Shown: positions 14,943 to 26,507 of the stretch, one piece after another
Position numbering within the stretch: position 1 is the first letter of the stretch
How the letters are laid out: the number at the start of each line of letters is the position of its first letter
NCBI GenBank assembly: GCA_037833965.1
Contig: AP031352.1
Coordinates: forward strand, 23,416,501-23,480,500
Length of the DNA: 64,000 nt
Reading direction: 5' to 3'
Source of the DNA: Marchantia polymorpha subsp. ruderalis
Lineage: Eukaryota; Streptophyta; Marchantiopsida; Marchantiales; Marchantiaceae
Program-made: the position numbers and the translations under genes
Notes under the pieces: model-generated
The model's database searches: none
What the model was told of the DNA's origin: nothing
Seen by the model: only the letters and a program-made list of their open reading frames with translations

Positions 14943-17900
14943 TTACGAATCCTCCCCGTCATCTTCAGTAACTGTGTTCTCTGATAGTCCGAAACCTTCG
15001 GGTAAGAAGAAACTATCCTCCACGTTCAGCTGGTCATTGAGTTCCTGTAAGGCCCTAGTTGCTGCAGCTGCAACGACAGGATTACTGTCTTTCGCTAGCT
15101 TCTGCAGTGGAGACAGATTACAAGTTGAGATACACAAGAGTGAGATTTCAAAGTAGGAATGAAACCAGACTTACGTGCCACTTTCCACTCTCAAACAAGC
15201 GTCTAATATACAGCGTATCCAGGATGGATGCTGCTCGCTCACCTGCAAAGCACCCATGCCTGCGTTGCCAAGAGTCCACAAAGAAGGTGCGTCGGCTAGT
15301 GCGTCTGCTAATGCCCGCCTGAAATCATATACAACAATTAGAGTTTTCGTTCCACAGACCTATACCCCGACTCATAATTTGAACAATAATGGAAACAAAC
15401 CCGAGACGGAAAAAATCAGAAACGACCCTTTTTATACGCTAATCAATAAGAAAAAGGGTATAACCAAACTTTCGACCTGAAAAATAAACAAACGCAATGA
15501 ACATCATGCTTCGGAAGAAGAGATGAACAGATAATTCTAGTCCTGTCAAGCCCTTTCTTAGATTTCACTCCAACAGAGAAATGCACTGTGCTAACAATTT
15601 ACCCCAAGACTAGGAATGTGCGGCAGGCAAGATAGAGACATTCACTGACACATACCTGGTCTCAACGTCAGGAGACGTGGCACATTCAGCTAGGAGCGAT
15701 GCTCCACTTCTCCCATCTACCTCGTCCATATCTAACAGCGTTGCAACTATAAAGCCTAGCTGCTCGGATTTGATCAAAAGCACAGCGTATAAGAGATTCA
15801 TAATGGGATTGAAAATCCGGCCAGTGATCAAAATCGCTATCATCTCGGGTGAACTCTTGGTTTATGCATCCACTCCAAGACGCAACTAAGGCAACACAAT
15901 GCAGGATCGATGTTCTAAGGTATATATCGTGTTGTGACATGGTTGCAAGCTTGAGACCAGATTTGAAATAATTACCTCGTCCGGATCCTTGTAGTCCATG
16001 CCCTCGGTTTCTGCTAGCAGAGTAGCCACATTGAGATACGCTTCCTGTTGGATATAGTCATACAAGTCAACTTATACAACTTATACAGAGACTGTTGTCT
16101 GAATTCGCGAAGCGCTGCTGGACAACAGATCATCTTTAACTCTAAACGGGAGGTATCCACTGAGCGACAGGAACGACATCCGATGTCACAAGGGGGTATT
16201 AGTCAATACGTACCTCCAGTTCAAGCAGGCGATCGAGAGCGACACTACCAGTTTTGAATTCTGCTTTAAGCTCTCCCTTGTCTTTGAAGGCCTTCAATTC
16301 TGTTCTGGTAAAGGTTGGAACTGACTGATCCTCTCTGCAACAGAGTAGCAGAAAAAGGAGTGTTGGATTGAAGCACTCTTTACGATTAACTCCCTTAACA
16401 AATAAGATTAGGCTGCTCCCTGCTTGAAGCGACATCCACATGCAGGTCTACGCAGTTTTCCAAACGTTACACGATAAAATCCACTGAGCTTATACATATC
16501 ACTCGCTGCTCCGATGGTTTCAAAAGTATATAAAACTAACTTCTGAGGAAGGGGAACATTTGCAACAGCTCGTGGTCAACCGCAAGGGCTTAACACGGAA
16601 GTAGCCAGGACAGCATAGACGAAGGAGGTGCAACCATAGGGGCTCTATCTAAGGCACGGCATGAAGCGTTGGAGTTGGTAGACATAGAAAAAACAGGTCC
16701 GGATCATAGCAACAAAACATAGCGTGAGAAAGGGAAACATATTACCTCATTCGCACGATCCTGACCAAGGTATCATGAACATTTTTAACAGCCTGCAATC
16801 TCAGCCATTCACAGTAAAAACCTGTTAAGAACTGTTCTCCCTGATAAAAGGACTTACTTCCGGACGAAGTTTTTTTCAGACTGCACGGTAGATCCTTTTG
16901 CCAAATGGAATCCAGGAGAACCGCGATGCGCAGGGCTCAATACTAGTAGTAATGGACAATCACTCTTACTTTCATATTACCTCTATACTTCAAAAAATAA
17001 GTACCTGAATAGAAATATACGCATCTTCCATGGCACGCCTTCGAGCCCTCAAGTCTGCAAGTCGCAAATCGGCCTGCACAAAGAGAATTTCACAGTCACA
17101 ACACCGACTAAATTAGAGTGTGTAACACTTGTTACAAACGAGCCAGCTAATGGGAAAACAAACTTATTCAGTAGACTGCAACTTGGTTTTCCTACTGAGA
17201 GAAAGTAGCTGCTCGGAACAGAATTGGGTGAAGTCATAAGAAAACCATAAATATTGGCAATAACCTTGCTACTTATCGTTTCTCCCGTAAAGTTACTTCA
17301 CGAAACATGCACGAAAATAGGGATTTATTCTTCCAAACTAACAAAAAAGATGATAGCAAAGATCAACCAGGTTAATTATTCGCGGTTTCTTATGTTTATG
17401 GTTATGCTTTGTGGCTCATCAGGAACCACACTCTTTCAATAGTTGGCTACGAAAATCCATTCCTGTGAGGCGTAAGAAGATACATGCCCGGAAGACGAAT
17501 TCCCAGTGGGGACACTTTGCTCTAAACTCTTTCAACGACCGGTGTATCCGACCACTGACAGAAAGTACTTCAAAACCTAACAATCCTCGAGCTGCACTGT
17601 AAAGACAAAAAAGCAATAATGAAACATACGTCTAGAGCGCCGTTACTCCAGTGCTCCTCTGCCTCCAATCTTGCAACTTCTTGAAGCCCCTGCGCCAATT
17701 GGTGACATCTAATCAGCGCCACTATATTGTAAATTTGATCCAGATAATTCATTACATGAGGATTTGAGTGAATAAGTAGGTACCATGCAGAATGGACTTA
17801 CAAGAATTATTAACCGTAGGCGTTTCACATTCTGGCGAGCCTGCGTATCTAGCTTTTCGGTATCTTCTCTGGCACGGGCTGCAATGGCATAAAATGATAC

Positions 17901-19010
17901 GGTGAGATGCTGTGATTACTCAAGTCTACATATTCTAAATTTGACATACAAAGAAACCTGATATCGACTATTGACATGGCGAAGCTTCAGAAGACTGCTG
18001 TCCTGTTTCACCAAGTTCCCGGTATAGTACACAAAAAGACTTGTATACTTGCAGATAAGAAAAAGTGTATGGGGCCAGACTGTCTAGAGTGCACATTGGT
18101 AGTATGAAGAAAGTACCATCCAGTTTCAGAAAGCCTGAGCCTATCAAAGCCACATCTTGTCTCGCTCGCATGTCTAATCTCAGAATTCCTCTGAACATCA
18201 CAACAACAATACACAGCATCTCATTAAATTATCCTTATTCGAGCTCCAGGCAACTTCATGGTTACGAGGCGGGTATTTGACCATTCTAAAAAGCGGGGTA
18301 TAACAAGCGGTGTGCTGAAATTCGTGACAAGGTCCTGTGATTTTGAAGGATGAGTAAACCTGTAGGTGTCAAAAGACAGGTAGCCGGTGACGACACGATT
18401 GCAATTGATAAAAAGCATTACCAGACACCTATGCGTTCTTTTCTTGCTGACAATCTAAAGAGAGTTCGTCGAGAATCAAATCAACAGCTGCATATTCTTT
18501 CCTGTCTTCAAATCAACACCTGCGTGATGTGAGAAGGCAAAGTACCTGCCAGATATAGACTTACTCTTTCAGAATAGTCAGATCGTTGCGAGCACGAACA
18601 TCCAAATTACGTGCGGCGGCACCCATGAGCTTTGCATCCTTGCAAGCGAATCTCGTGGCAGTCTGAAGGCCCCCTAGGTTTTTGACCGACCTGCTACCCT
18701 TTGGCCCCTGCGGCATACTGCTACACTTAGATGGAGTTTCTCCTGAAACCCCACCATCTTCTCTGCATGAGATGGGAATTTGGACCTGGCGCTTGTCACC
18801 CCAGGTCACATTCACCGCACGTCCACCATAGCTTGTTGAGTTCGAAAGAGATACGCTCCTGCCGGAGGAAAGCCAAAATGTGGAAGATAATTCCTCAGCT
18901 TCCGCTCCAACAAACTTCAGGATATTTTGATGAGTTTTAAGTAGAGAAGAGGTGGATTTGGCAGCAATCGCACAGTTCCCACAAAGAAAGCCCCCGGAGA
19001 AAGTAACCAT
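14943..19010 (-). CDS. AAF: Plastid senescence-associated AAF-like protein
   Basis: Eleven exons join in phase to 429 codons plus stop: 19010-18565, 18178-18117, 17878-17802, 17689-17630, 17073-17005, 16792-16746, 16334-16214, 16044-15976, 15759-15656, 15318-15243 and 15101-14943. Exon 1 encodes a Ser-rich, plausible plastid transit region, then LDVRARNDLTIL. Successive blocks RARQDV..LGSGFLKLD-like, RAREDTEKLD, EHWSNGALD, ADLRLADLRARRRAMEDA, EGMDYKDP, SLLAECATSPDVETRRALA and WTLGNAGMGALQ match what I recall of plant A-FIFTEEN (AAF/OSA15) proteins, which are about 420 aa, plastid-targeted and linked to senescence and redox balance. The biochemical role is not established. The middle is probably helical, with charged repeats. 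Exon 6 is only 47 nt. The C-terminal tail (DDGEDS) is acidic. The family name rests on remembered motif order rather than a search. Confidence 0.8.
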
Positions 19011-20330
19011 TTTATTCCGCTAAATTTACAGCTTTTGCTCGTCTCAGATTGTGCAAGGATCGTAACCCTTCCTTCAGGATTGAAATCTGTACCCTCCGCA
19101 TTAGCAAGCCTTAGTCACGGCTGATGGAAGGATGTCACCGTTCTTCCTCTCTCAGCTCAGGCGGACATCTGCTCCGCCCAATCCGAAAATGACGACCGGT
19201 TTTAATACCATAGTGCTCAGCTTTCCGCTTGCCGCAGATCTCGCATCTATGGCTTCCCAACGACAGCAAGAAGTCTATATCGCCCCCATCACCTGCATCA
19301 GAAAAAAAAAGCCTGAATTTTAAAATTTCCGTACTGGCCATCCGATAAAAAAACCATGTGCCATTGTGGGCACGAAAAACAGCGGGAGGCTTGTCGTCCT
19401 TGCAGTAATCTGAGGTCTTGTCTCTTCTGAAGAAACAAATCTTCAGACCATAGAAAGGACGACAAAGTCTCCCGCAAGCAAAGAATGAATGACGGAGCAC
19501 ACGCACGGGCAGATGAAAATCGAAGCTCAACAACCATTCAAAAGCCGAACAAAAAACCAATAATCCAACTTCTCGACAGAAAGAAAACCTGGCAAAGTGT
19601 ACTGAGAATTGCTTCGAGAATGGATGGCAATCCTGGCGTGCCCGGCGACAATCTAAATCTAGCGTGATTCGACCCTCATTCCACAAACCACAGCGACGAT
19701 TGCAACTGCACTCAGGAAAGCTCAATTGTCCCAAAAAAAAACCTCAACAGATCGAAATCAGTCCTGCGCTCGAAGAACACGGGCACCGTGCCGCAAATAT
19801 CGAAAGAACTCGAAGGCGCGAGGACCGAAAGAGCCCGGCGTGCCAAGAAAGCACTGCACGGGGAGATCAGTGAGCGAAAATTGACAAGACTCGGGATTCG
19901 AGCGACGGATTCGAAAGGAGTAGGTGGCGCTTACCGCGCGAGCTGGCTGAGCCTGTGGGCGCCGGAACGAGGGACGGAGTGACTGGTAGGCCGCGGAAAG
20001 GATGTATCACGGCCTGGGCCTCGGCCCCGTCGCGAGGGCTGTACGTGGGGGCCGCTCTGCACAAGCAGCCATTCGAAGGCGTTCGTTTTGCCACGTTCGC
20101 TCGTAGATCTTTTCCCGGACTCTGCACAAACTCGCTGCCATTGCCATTTTCTTCCCTCTCTCTCGAGCATGCCCAATCCGTCCGTCCGTCATTTACTTTC
20201 CGTCTGTCTGTCTGTTCGTTTGATTGCTTGATTAGTTCCGTCATTTTCCCACTTCGTTATCTTTCCACCGCCCTTCGACCATTTCATCGCTTCACGTTCA
20301 TGGATAAACAACGACCTTAAGCCTTCTCGT
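19011..20330. other. 5' region of AAF-like gene
   Basis: GC-balanced sequence upstream of the AAF-like start codon, probably leader and promoter. Frames on both strands (for example 19,135-19,734 minus and 19,955-20,320 plus) have no recognisable domain. The balanced composition ends abruptly near 20.33 kb, where AT-rich repeat DNA begins. Confidence 0.4.
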
Positions 20331-22039
20331 TGCTTTGCGTTTACGGACGATAAAGTAAAGTGTAGCTAGCACCATGGTGATGGCGTACCTACACTTCATT
20401 TGAAACTACACTTGACTTGATGGCGTACCTGGTTATGGTCGTTGATGTTATTGTTATAGGTACTCTTTAGCTTCATAGTTTCTGTGAAGGTGTCATTAAC
20501 TAATTCTTGGATAAATAAAATAAATAAATAAATTTAGAAAAAAAGCTAAAGTTAAATTTTTGATAAAAAAGCTTAAAGAGAAAAAGCTACCAAGTTGTCT
20601 AATTGTAAACTGTGTGTTCATATTGATAAACTGCTGTAATGCTTTCTCTACCCCGCTATGCAAACTATTTTAGACATCATGTTTCCATGGTTCCATGGAT
20701 AGCACCGGCCAGCATAATGAACAGTATGGCAATCAAGTTAGGTGATGTAGCATTAAATTCTCTTCTTGTTTGTGGATCATTGTAATATTTTGGATATATC
20801 AAATGGTGTATTACATATATAGTCGATGTTCGGTGTGATAGATTATTTTCACAGATTCTTCAAATCCACATGGCTCTCTTTTCAACTCTACAATCTACCA
20901 TAAAATATGGGTTTTCATTTCTAGTTGTGCATATTACATGTATGTAACTATATTCATGTCAACTGGATATATGGAATGATTATTTTTTTACAACATACAT
21001 AATCAAAAGGTGAAAGTTAAATATATAAGATCAGATGTTTCACAATTGTTCTTTGAGTTTGTCAACAAGTTTTAAGTTCTCCAGCGGAGTCTACATAGAT
21101 TACTTTTTTACTTTGTAACAACTTTTATTATCATGATGTTGTTATTGATTGCAATATTTAGACTCTCATTAAAATTAAAAAAATTCTAGAATTTAAAATT
21201 AATACCATGCAAGCATAAAAAAATTCTAATAGTACATATTTTTGAAATAATGCAATCATAATTAAAATATATTTCATTTTGCAATTAAAAATTTTTGAAC
21301 ACATCAACTGAAAATATAGATTTTTTGTATTATAAAAATTTCAGTATATAAAAAAAATATCAAAAAAATATTCAAATGTATGTTCTTTAACAACATATAA
21401 AAAATTATTTTAAAATTATTTTACTTCTAAAATGAAAATTTTACATTGATTGATGTGATGCAAGATATTGTAACTCAAAATATATCATTCTTTTTAGAGT
21501 TTGAAAATATGCATTAGATACACAATATTGCATAAAAATACATCATCACTATTATTTTGTTTAGTTTTCAAAAATAATATACAAATACATGATGAAAACA
21601 AAACAGATATAATATTTATGATTAATATATATATATATATATATATAATTATGAGTGTAAACTTTTAGAATATTTTTTCAATAATTTTAAAATTAAAGTT
21701 TAAGAAATTGAAAATATATATAAATAATGTTGTGAAGGCATTCAATTAATATTGATTATGTCAAAATTTGCATATATGTATATTGCAATATATTTTATAT
21801 ACGTTGCAAAAAAATATTAATTTATAAATGCAATTTAATATAAGTTAATGATTACAATACATAAATAAAAATAAATGAACACTATAGTATTTTTTAATAT
21901 AATATATGTTTTGAAAAGTTCTATTTTTAGAACATATATATATATATATATATGCACCTAGATTTACACCTCCCTTGCCAGTTTGATTTTAAATATAATA
22001 AATTTGAGTGAGTCTAATCATCCCCTGTAAACTGTAAGT
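20331..22039. other. AT-rich intergenic with two (AT)n tracts
   Basis: Very AT-rich DNA without a coding frame. Simple dinucleotide tracts lie at about 21,625-21,647 and 21,934-21,953. The second stands just upstream of the MULE remnant. Confidence 0.6.
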
Positions 22040-22621
22040 GCAACGCAACAGGAGATGAAGTTTGCCACGTGAAAAGAGCTCATTAAAGATCTCAAGAACA
22101 ACTATGAACCGGAAGGAATGATCCTACTATCAAGACAAGCAAATAGAATTGGATGGTTTTGACGTGTGACCGAGGCGGAAATTATGTCAACGTGCTGAAC
22201 TTCATAGATGAAATTCGCCACAAGGAGACGCACATCACACTAAACGGCTGTGATTTTGTGATCATCTACTTGTCGATGAAGTATGTCCATGCAATCCGTA
22301 AAATCTTTGGCAATCACAATCATGAGTGATGTGGCAACTTGATAGACCATGCGGTGAAGCGTAGTTTAAGCGAGTTAGAAAAGTCTAAAGTGAAATAGCT
22401 TGATGGCACTGGCTTGACATCAATGTAGATTATCTACATTGTTCGTAAGGAGTTTGCAAACATTCACTCGACATACAAAAAAATCTACAACGAGCTTAAA
22501 AGTGCTCAAGCGGAGGAGTTGCGAGGCCTTAGAACCATTGAAGCATTTGTGGAGCTAATCTTATGCCCTCACTACTTCAGCAAGGTGCGGCTTGTGGGAG
22601 ATGACGTTAATAACATTTTTG

Positions 22622-22767
22622 TATGCATCAATCAGTATGTATAAGAGGTTCTCCAGCATCTTTCTTCTTGATTGCGCCTATAAAACCATTTTTTTATGCA
22701 TCAATCAGTATGTATAAGAGTTTCTCCAGCATCTTTCTTCTTGATTGCGCCTATAAAACCAACAAGT
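22622..22767 (+). repeat. 73-bp tandem duplication
   Basis: Two nearly identical units, 22,622-22,694 and 22,695-22,767, each start TATGCATCAATCAGTATG and end with the CCTATAAAACCA block plus a short tail. They differ by few bases, so the duplication is younger than the surrounding decay. It lies inside the MULE remnant. Confidence 0.9.
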
Positions 22768-22942
22768 TTAGCATGCATCTGTTGAACGTGGTTGGCATCA
22801 TGTCGACCTATCTGTCGTTCAATGCTAGCTTCGCCTTCTTGCACGCAGAAAACGCGAAGATATGCATTTGAGCTCTGCAATAAATTTTAGAAATTGTGAT
22901 TGCTAAGGTTTTGTGCACGGACGGAGAATTGTTTTGATAACA

Positions 22943-23075
22943 GAATTGCACGAGTCTTGCTGACATGCCACAACATCCTATGTTGTTGCCACATCAACAA
23001 GAACATGTTTGTTGGTCTTGATGAACGGAATTGCACAAGTACAACCGAGCTGCCACAACATCTTCTATTGTTGGC
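22943..23075 (+). repeat. Diverged 85-bp tandem duplication
   Basis: GAATTGCACGAG at 22,943 and GAATTGCACAAG at 23,028 each precede a TGCCACAACATC block and a CACATCAACAA or TCATCAACAA block. The second copy of the last block lies beyond the LTR insertion at 23,852. The repeated unit encodes the HLLC-WHINKN-like transposase motif. Confidence 0.6.
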
Positions 23076-23851
23076 TGTAACCATCCTTTGTTAGTTAGAA
23101 CTAAAGTAGAGGTTACTCCAAATATTAATATAGATATTTTTGTGTGCACTAATCATAGTTGTCACGTCAGCGATCCGCGTGCTTGTAGGTAAGGATTGAG
23201 TGTGTTAGTTAGTGTGTCAGTTGGGAGCGTCACGTCAACGATCCGTGTGCTTGTTAGTATTATTCGCCACGTCATACATACACTAGGAGTGGTATGGATG
23301 GTGTGGATAAGATCTTATCTCCTTGTACTTGTTAGTGAGAGCTATATTGTAACACTAGGGTTTAGAGAGAATCTCACCCGAAGATAGAAACGTAAACTTT
23401 GAATATGAGAGATACAAAAAATGGTTCTACTCTCCTGTATATAACTCTCACCAACAAGTACAAAGAGATAAGATCTAATCCCCACCATCCATCCCACTCC
23501 TAGTGGATGGATGACGTGGCGGATAACCCTAACAAGCACTTGAATCGCTGACGTGACGCTCTCAACTAAAACACTCAATCCTTACCTACAAGCACACAGA
23601 TTGTTGACGTGGCACTATCAACTAACACATCCACTCTGTATCTATCAAGTGCGCGGATCGCTAACGTGGCAGCTATGACTAGTGCACACTAAAGTATCTA
23701 TATCAATATTTAGAGTAACCTCTACTTTAGTTCTAACTAACTAAAGATGGTTACATATATAAGGGAGAGTAGAATCATTGTTGATATCTCTCATCTTCAG
23801 AGTTTACGTTTCTATCTTCGAGTGAGCTTCTATCTAAACGCTAGTGTTACA
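23076..23851 (+). mobile_element. Solo LTR, interrupted by a second LTR
   Basis: The element starts TGTAACCATC and ends TAGTGTTACA, with 6-bp inverted ends TGTAAC/GTTACA. It is flanked by TTGGC (23,071-23,075) and TTAGC (23,852-23,856), a 5-bp target duplication with one mismatch. Without the nested copy and its duplicated TATAT it is 363 bp. It contains a TATATAAGGG promoter-like box just after the nested insert. It is the same family as the LTRs of the gypsy element at 1.7-7.4 kb, and it splits the MULE transposase remnant. No internal gypsy sequence is present, so it is a solo LTR left by LTR-LTR recombination. Confidence 0.85.
23348..23755 (-). mobile_element. Nested solo LTR, opposite orientation
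   Basis: This 408-bp copy starts TGTAACACTAGGG and ends GATGGTTACA on the plus strand, so it is the reverse complement of the surrounding LTR family. It is flanked by a perfect 5-bp duplication, TATAT, at 23,343-23,347 and 23,756-23,760. The insertion landed in the TATA region of the outer LTR. Together the two produce a large inverted repeat that could fold as RNA. Confidence 0.9.
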
Positions 23852-23899
23852 TTAGCTCATCAACAATAAAGTGCTTGCTAATTGCAAGAAACGCTTCTC

Positions 23900-25090
23900 C
23901 GATGCCCAGTGGCGAAACTTCATGCAACCATGAAACTTGTTTGTCTCTAGCACGTTGGTTGAACTATGATATGCGATCCTTGTTGCTTTTAAAAAGATCT
24001 ACGTGACAAAACATTGTTGTGGAGTTTATTTGAGGCTTAAGACTACAATGTAGTTAGTGTTTTGTGTGAATATAAGTTAGGGAGAAGAACTATAAATAGT
24101 GTGAATGCTATGTGTGTACACTATAACTAAAGTTTAGTGTAGTATGTACTTTTGAATTGTACTACGTATTGTACTAGAGTTGAAAGTACTATGTAATTCC
24201 AAGTTGTACTATAATTGACTACTCACATTCTACGTTTTACTTTTGAAAGTTTTCTTGTAAAGCTATATAGTAAAGAGTTGACGGCTCATTCCGTTCAATC
24301 CCAATTTTGTGTCTTCACAGGTTGACGGTTCAAGAGAATCCACATTTTTTTCAGCGGTTGTGTGTGTTTTGAATTTTCTTTGTTTTTCTAGGTGACTTAA
24401 CATTGAATGTTGCAGTATTTGACGGAGCCGACGGGGGGTAGTTAGTTAGAGAAATTAACTTTTTCCCCAAAGAGAAAAGTGATCTTAGGTATAGAAAAAC
24501 ACTTTTAAAGCATTTCCAAAATTTTGTATTGATTATAGAGCAAAGGTTGAGATATGTTTTAGTTTTTGTTTCATTTCTAAATCATATGTAGATTGAAAGT
24601 AAAAAATGTTGGAAGTTAAGGAAATTTTCACAAGTATCAAAAGGTTTGCTCTTAGACAAATTTTTACAAAGTAAATTTATTTTTTTATTTTGATTTTTTG
24701 TACAGAAATTTGTATGAGTATGTATTGATAAATAAGCTATTTGTCAATCTAAATATCACTCAGAGATCGCGTTTTGAGTAAAAGTTATGTTATTGCAAAA
24801 TTCACAAGGTAGAAAACCAGGGAAAGATATCAAAAATTTTGAATTTTTTTATTCACATTTTTCTTCATGTAAAGAATGTTTTTTTAGAGACCTTTTGAAT
24901 TCACCTTATGGAATTGCAGTATTAGTATGATGGATTTTTGTTGTTAGCAGTCATAGATCCGGTGTTCTTCTTGAGCAACTTTTTACCTCTGTAAACTGGC
25001 TACGTTGAACTACGTTATCACTAATTAGTTGCCACGCAAGTAGAAGTCTGTGACATGCTTCGTAAATGAGTTGTTTGACTTAGAAAGCGC
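23900..25090. other. AT-rich insert within MULE remnant
   Basis: Between the KVLANCKKRF block and the C-terminal MULE blocks lies sequence without transposase similarity. It includes a TATA-like CTATAAATAG near 24,089 and two TTGACGG motifs near 24,279 and 24,323. It could be another old LTR or an intron-like spacer. No boundaries or target duplication could be found. Confidence 0.3.
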
Positions 25091-25882
25091 GAGTATGTCG
25101 AGAATGGAGTAAAACCACCCTCGAATCAAGTCATATCTTTGCAATAGCATTCTCTAGCTCTCGAGGCTGACAAAGAGGTTGGAGTTCATGTTGGCTAATC
25201 AACGTAATGAGTTAAATGCTGCAATTTAGAAGCAGAAAAAATATTTGGCGCATAATTTCAACCATCATTGTTTCAAGAATCTAATCTACGTTTCCGATTT
25301 TGCTCTTGCGAAGCTATTGAAGCAACTATTTTTTTCTGAAAAGTGTACATAAGGAATATTCATACATTGCGCGACTCATGAAATCATGGGGTTTGTCTTG
25401 TCATCACTACATTCGTGTATATCTCGAAACGTAACAGTTGCGAAACAAGACTTTTAATTCTTATATAGTAAATTCATGAGCAATGATGATTGGATAGAAA
25501 TTCCCTTGTACCTCCTAACGTCACTGCAATTCCACCTCCACATGAATCGGTGTATCCAATAAATCAATTTGTGCAAAAAATGACAATTACCTTATAACAA
25601 GTACTTTATAATGAGTATCCTTGAGCATGCAGTTTTATTGTACGCCTTAGTCAAGTATTGAATAATTTCAACGTTCAAGTTGAAGAGCACTTAGTCGTGG
25701 TTAAGAAACGCGGCAGAACTGTAGAAACCAAGAACAAGACAATCCTCATCGAAGATAAATACGTGGAAGAACTCAAGTGTGAAGTATGTGGTCAATCAAG
25801 ACACAAGTCAACAATCCATTTGCAGAAGTAATTGAGTTAATAAAATTACTCACTCAAATTTATTTTGTTTAAAATTGGACTA

Positions 25883-26505
25883 CATTAGAACCTCTATAAT
25901 CTTATCTAGCTGGGACCGGCCCTTTTTGATAAGTTTATACAGGTGATAAGTTTCTAGAGTTTATTAAAATTGATTCATTTAATTTTGCTTGATTGGTCTC
26001 AGAACCATCCGGAAGGTTGCAGAAAGGTATGGAAGGTTAGGAAGGTTACGGCAAGGAATGCAGGACCCCGAAAAGACATAGAAGTTGTTTGATACCCAGG
26101 TTCCGTGTGTATTGGCTGTGGTATTGTAATGGGGTGTGTAGGGCACTGTATCCTGGCGTACTGTATAAAGTTGGACTGTGTAGAAGAAAACTTCTCAAAA
26201 TGTAAACAACTTAACCCAGGAAAATCCCTAACCCACGTCAGATACTTAAGCAGCCAACAAACAAATGTGAACAAAAGCTTAGGCAGACAACCATTACAAG
26301 TTTCTATAGTCGATCATAGTCGTACAAATGTAGCTCGGAAAGCACATCAACCTGAATATAAGTTTATAAAAAATTCGGGGCAACCAAAACTTGATAAGTT
26401 ATAAGATTATAAATTTTTGGCCTGGTCCCATGCCGGTACCCCACAATTTGATAAATTTTTGGAGGTTATAAATTTTTGGAGTATAAATTTATAGAGTTTC
26501 TACTG
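25883..26505. mobile_element. pogo/Tc1-type MITE
   Basis: Terminal inverted repeats are CATTAGAACCTCTATAA (left) and CAGTAGAAACTCTATAA (right, reverse complement). The 623-bp element is flanked by TA at 25,881-25,882 and 26,506-26,507. TA duplication and a CAGTA-AACCTCTATAA end are characteristic of plant pogo-group (Emigrant/Lemi-like) elements. The interior, about 25,990-26,350, is less AT-rich than its surroundings and has three GGAAGGTT motifs between 25,990 and 26,050. A 99-codon open frame at 26,105-26,404 matches nothing I know. The element is non-autonomous. Confidence 0.75.
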
Positions 26506-26507
26506 TA

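Larger units (their letters stand above)
22040..25830 (+). pseudogene. Mutator-like (MULE) transposase remnant
   Basis: Broken frames follow the order of a MULE transposase. CDRGGNYVN begins at 22,165, then THITLNGCDFVI and GNHNHE before 22,330, the FAR1/MULE-type N-terminal zinc-binding module. Near 22,915 comes a TDGEL-like piece, then ILCCCHINKNM, which resembles HLLC-WHINKN. After the LTR insertion, KVLANCKKRF resumes at about 23,870. At 25,150-25,420 are NQRNELNAAI-KQKKYL and a SWIM-like C..F....H block. At 25,680-25,830, GRTVETK is followed by a zinc-knuckle-like C-x2-C-x4-H-x4-H ending CGQSRHKSTIH. Multiple stops and two insertions make it non-functional. MULE transposases cut and paste DNA with 9-bp target duplications, as at the MITE at 6.8 kb, but no shared ends were shown. 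Confidence 0.7.

Noticed and set aside
25883..26505. Assigning the 26-kb MITE to the pogo-type transposase at 56 kb
   Set aside because: The MITE ends (CAGTAGAAACTCTATAA type) differ from the AATAGTGAC words around the 56-kb gene, so they seem to be separate families.
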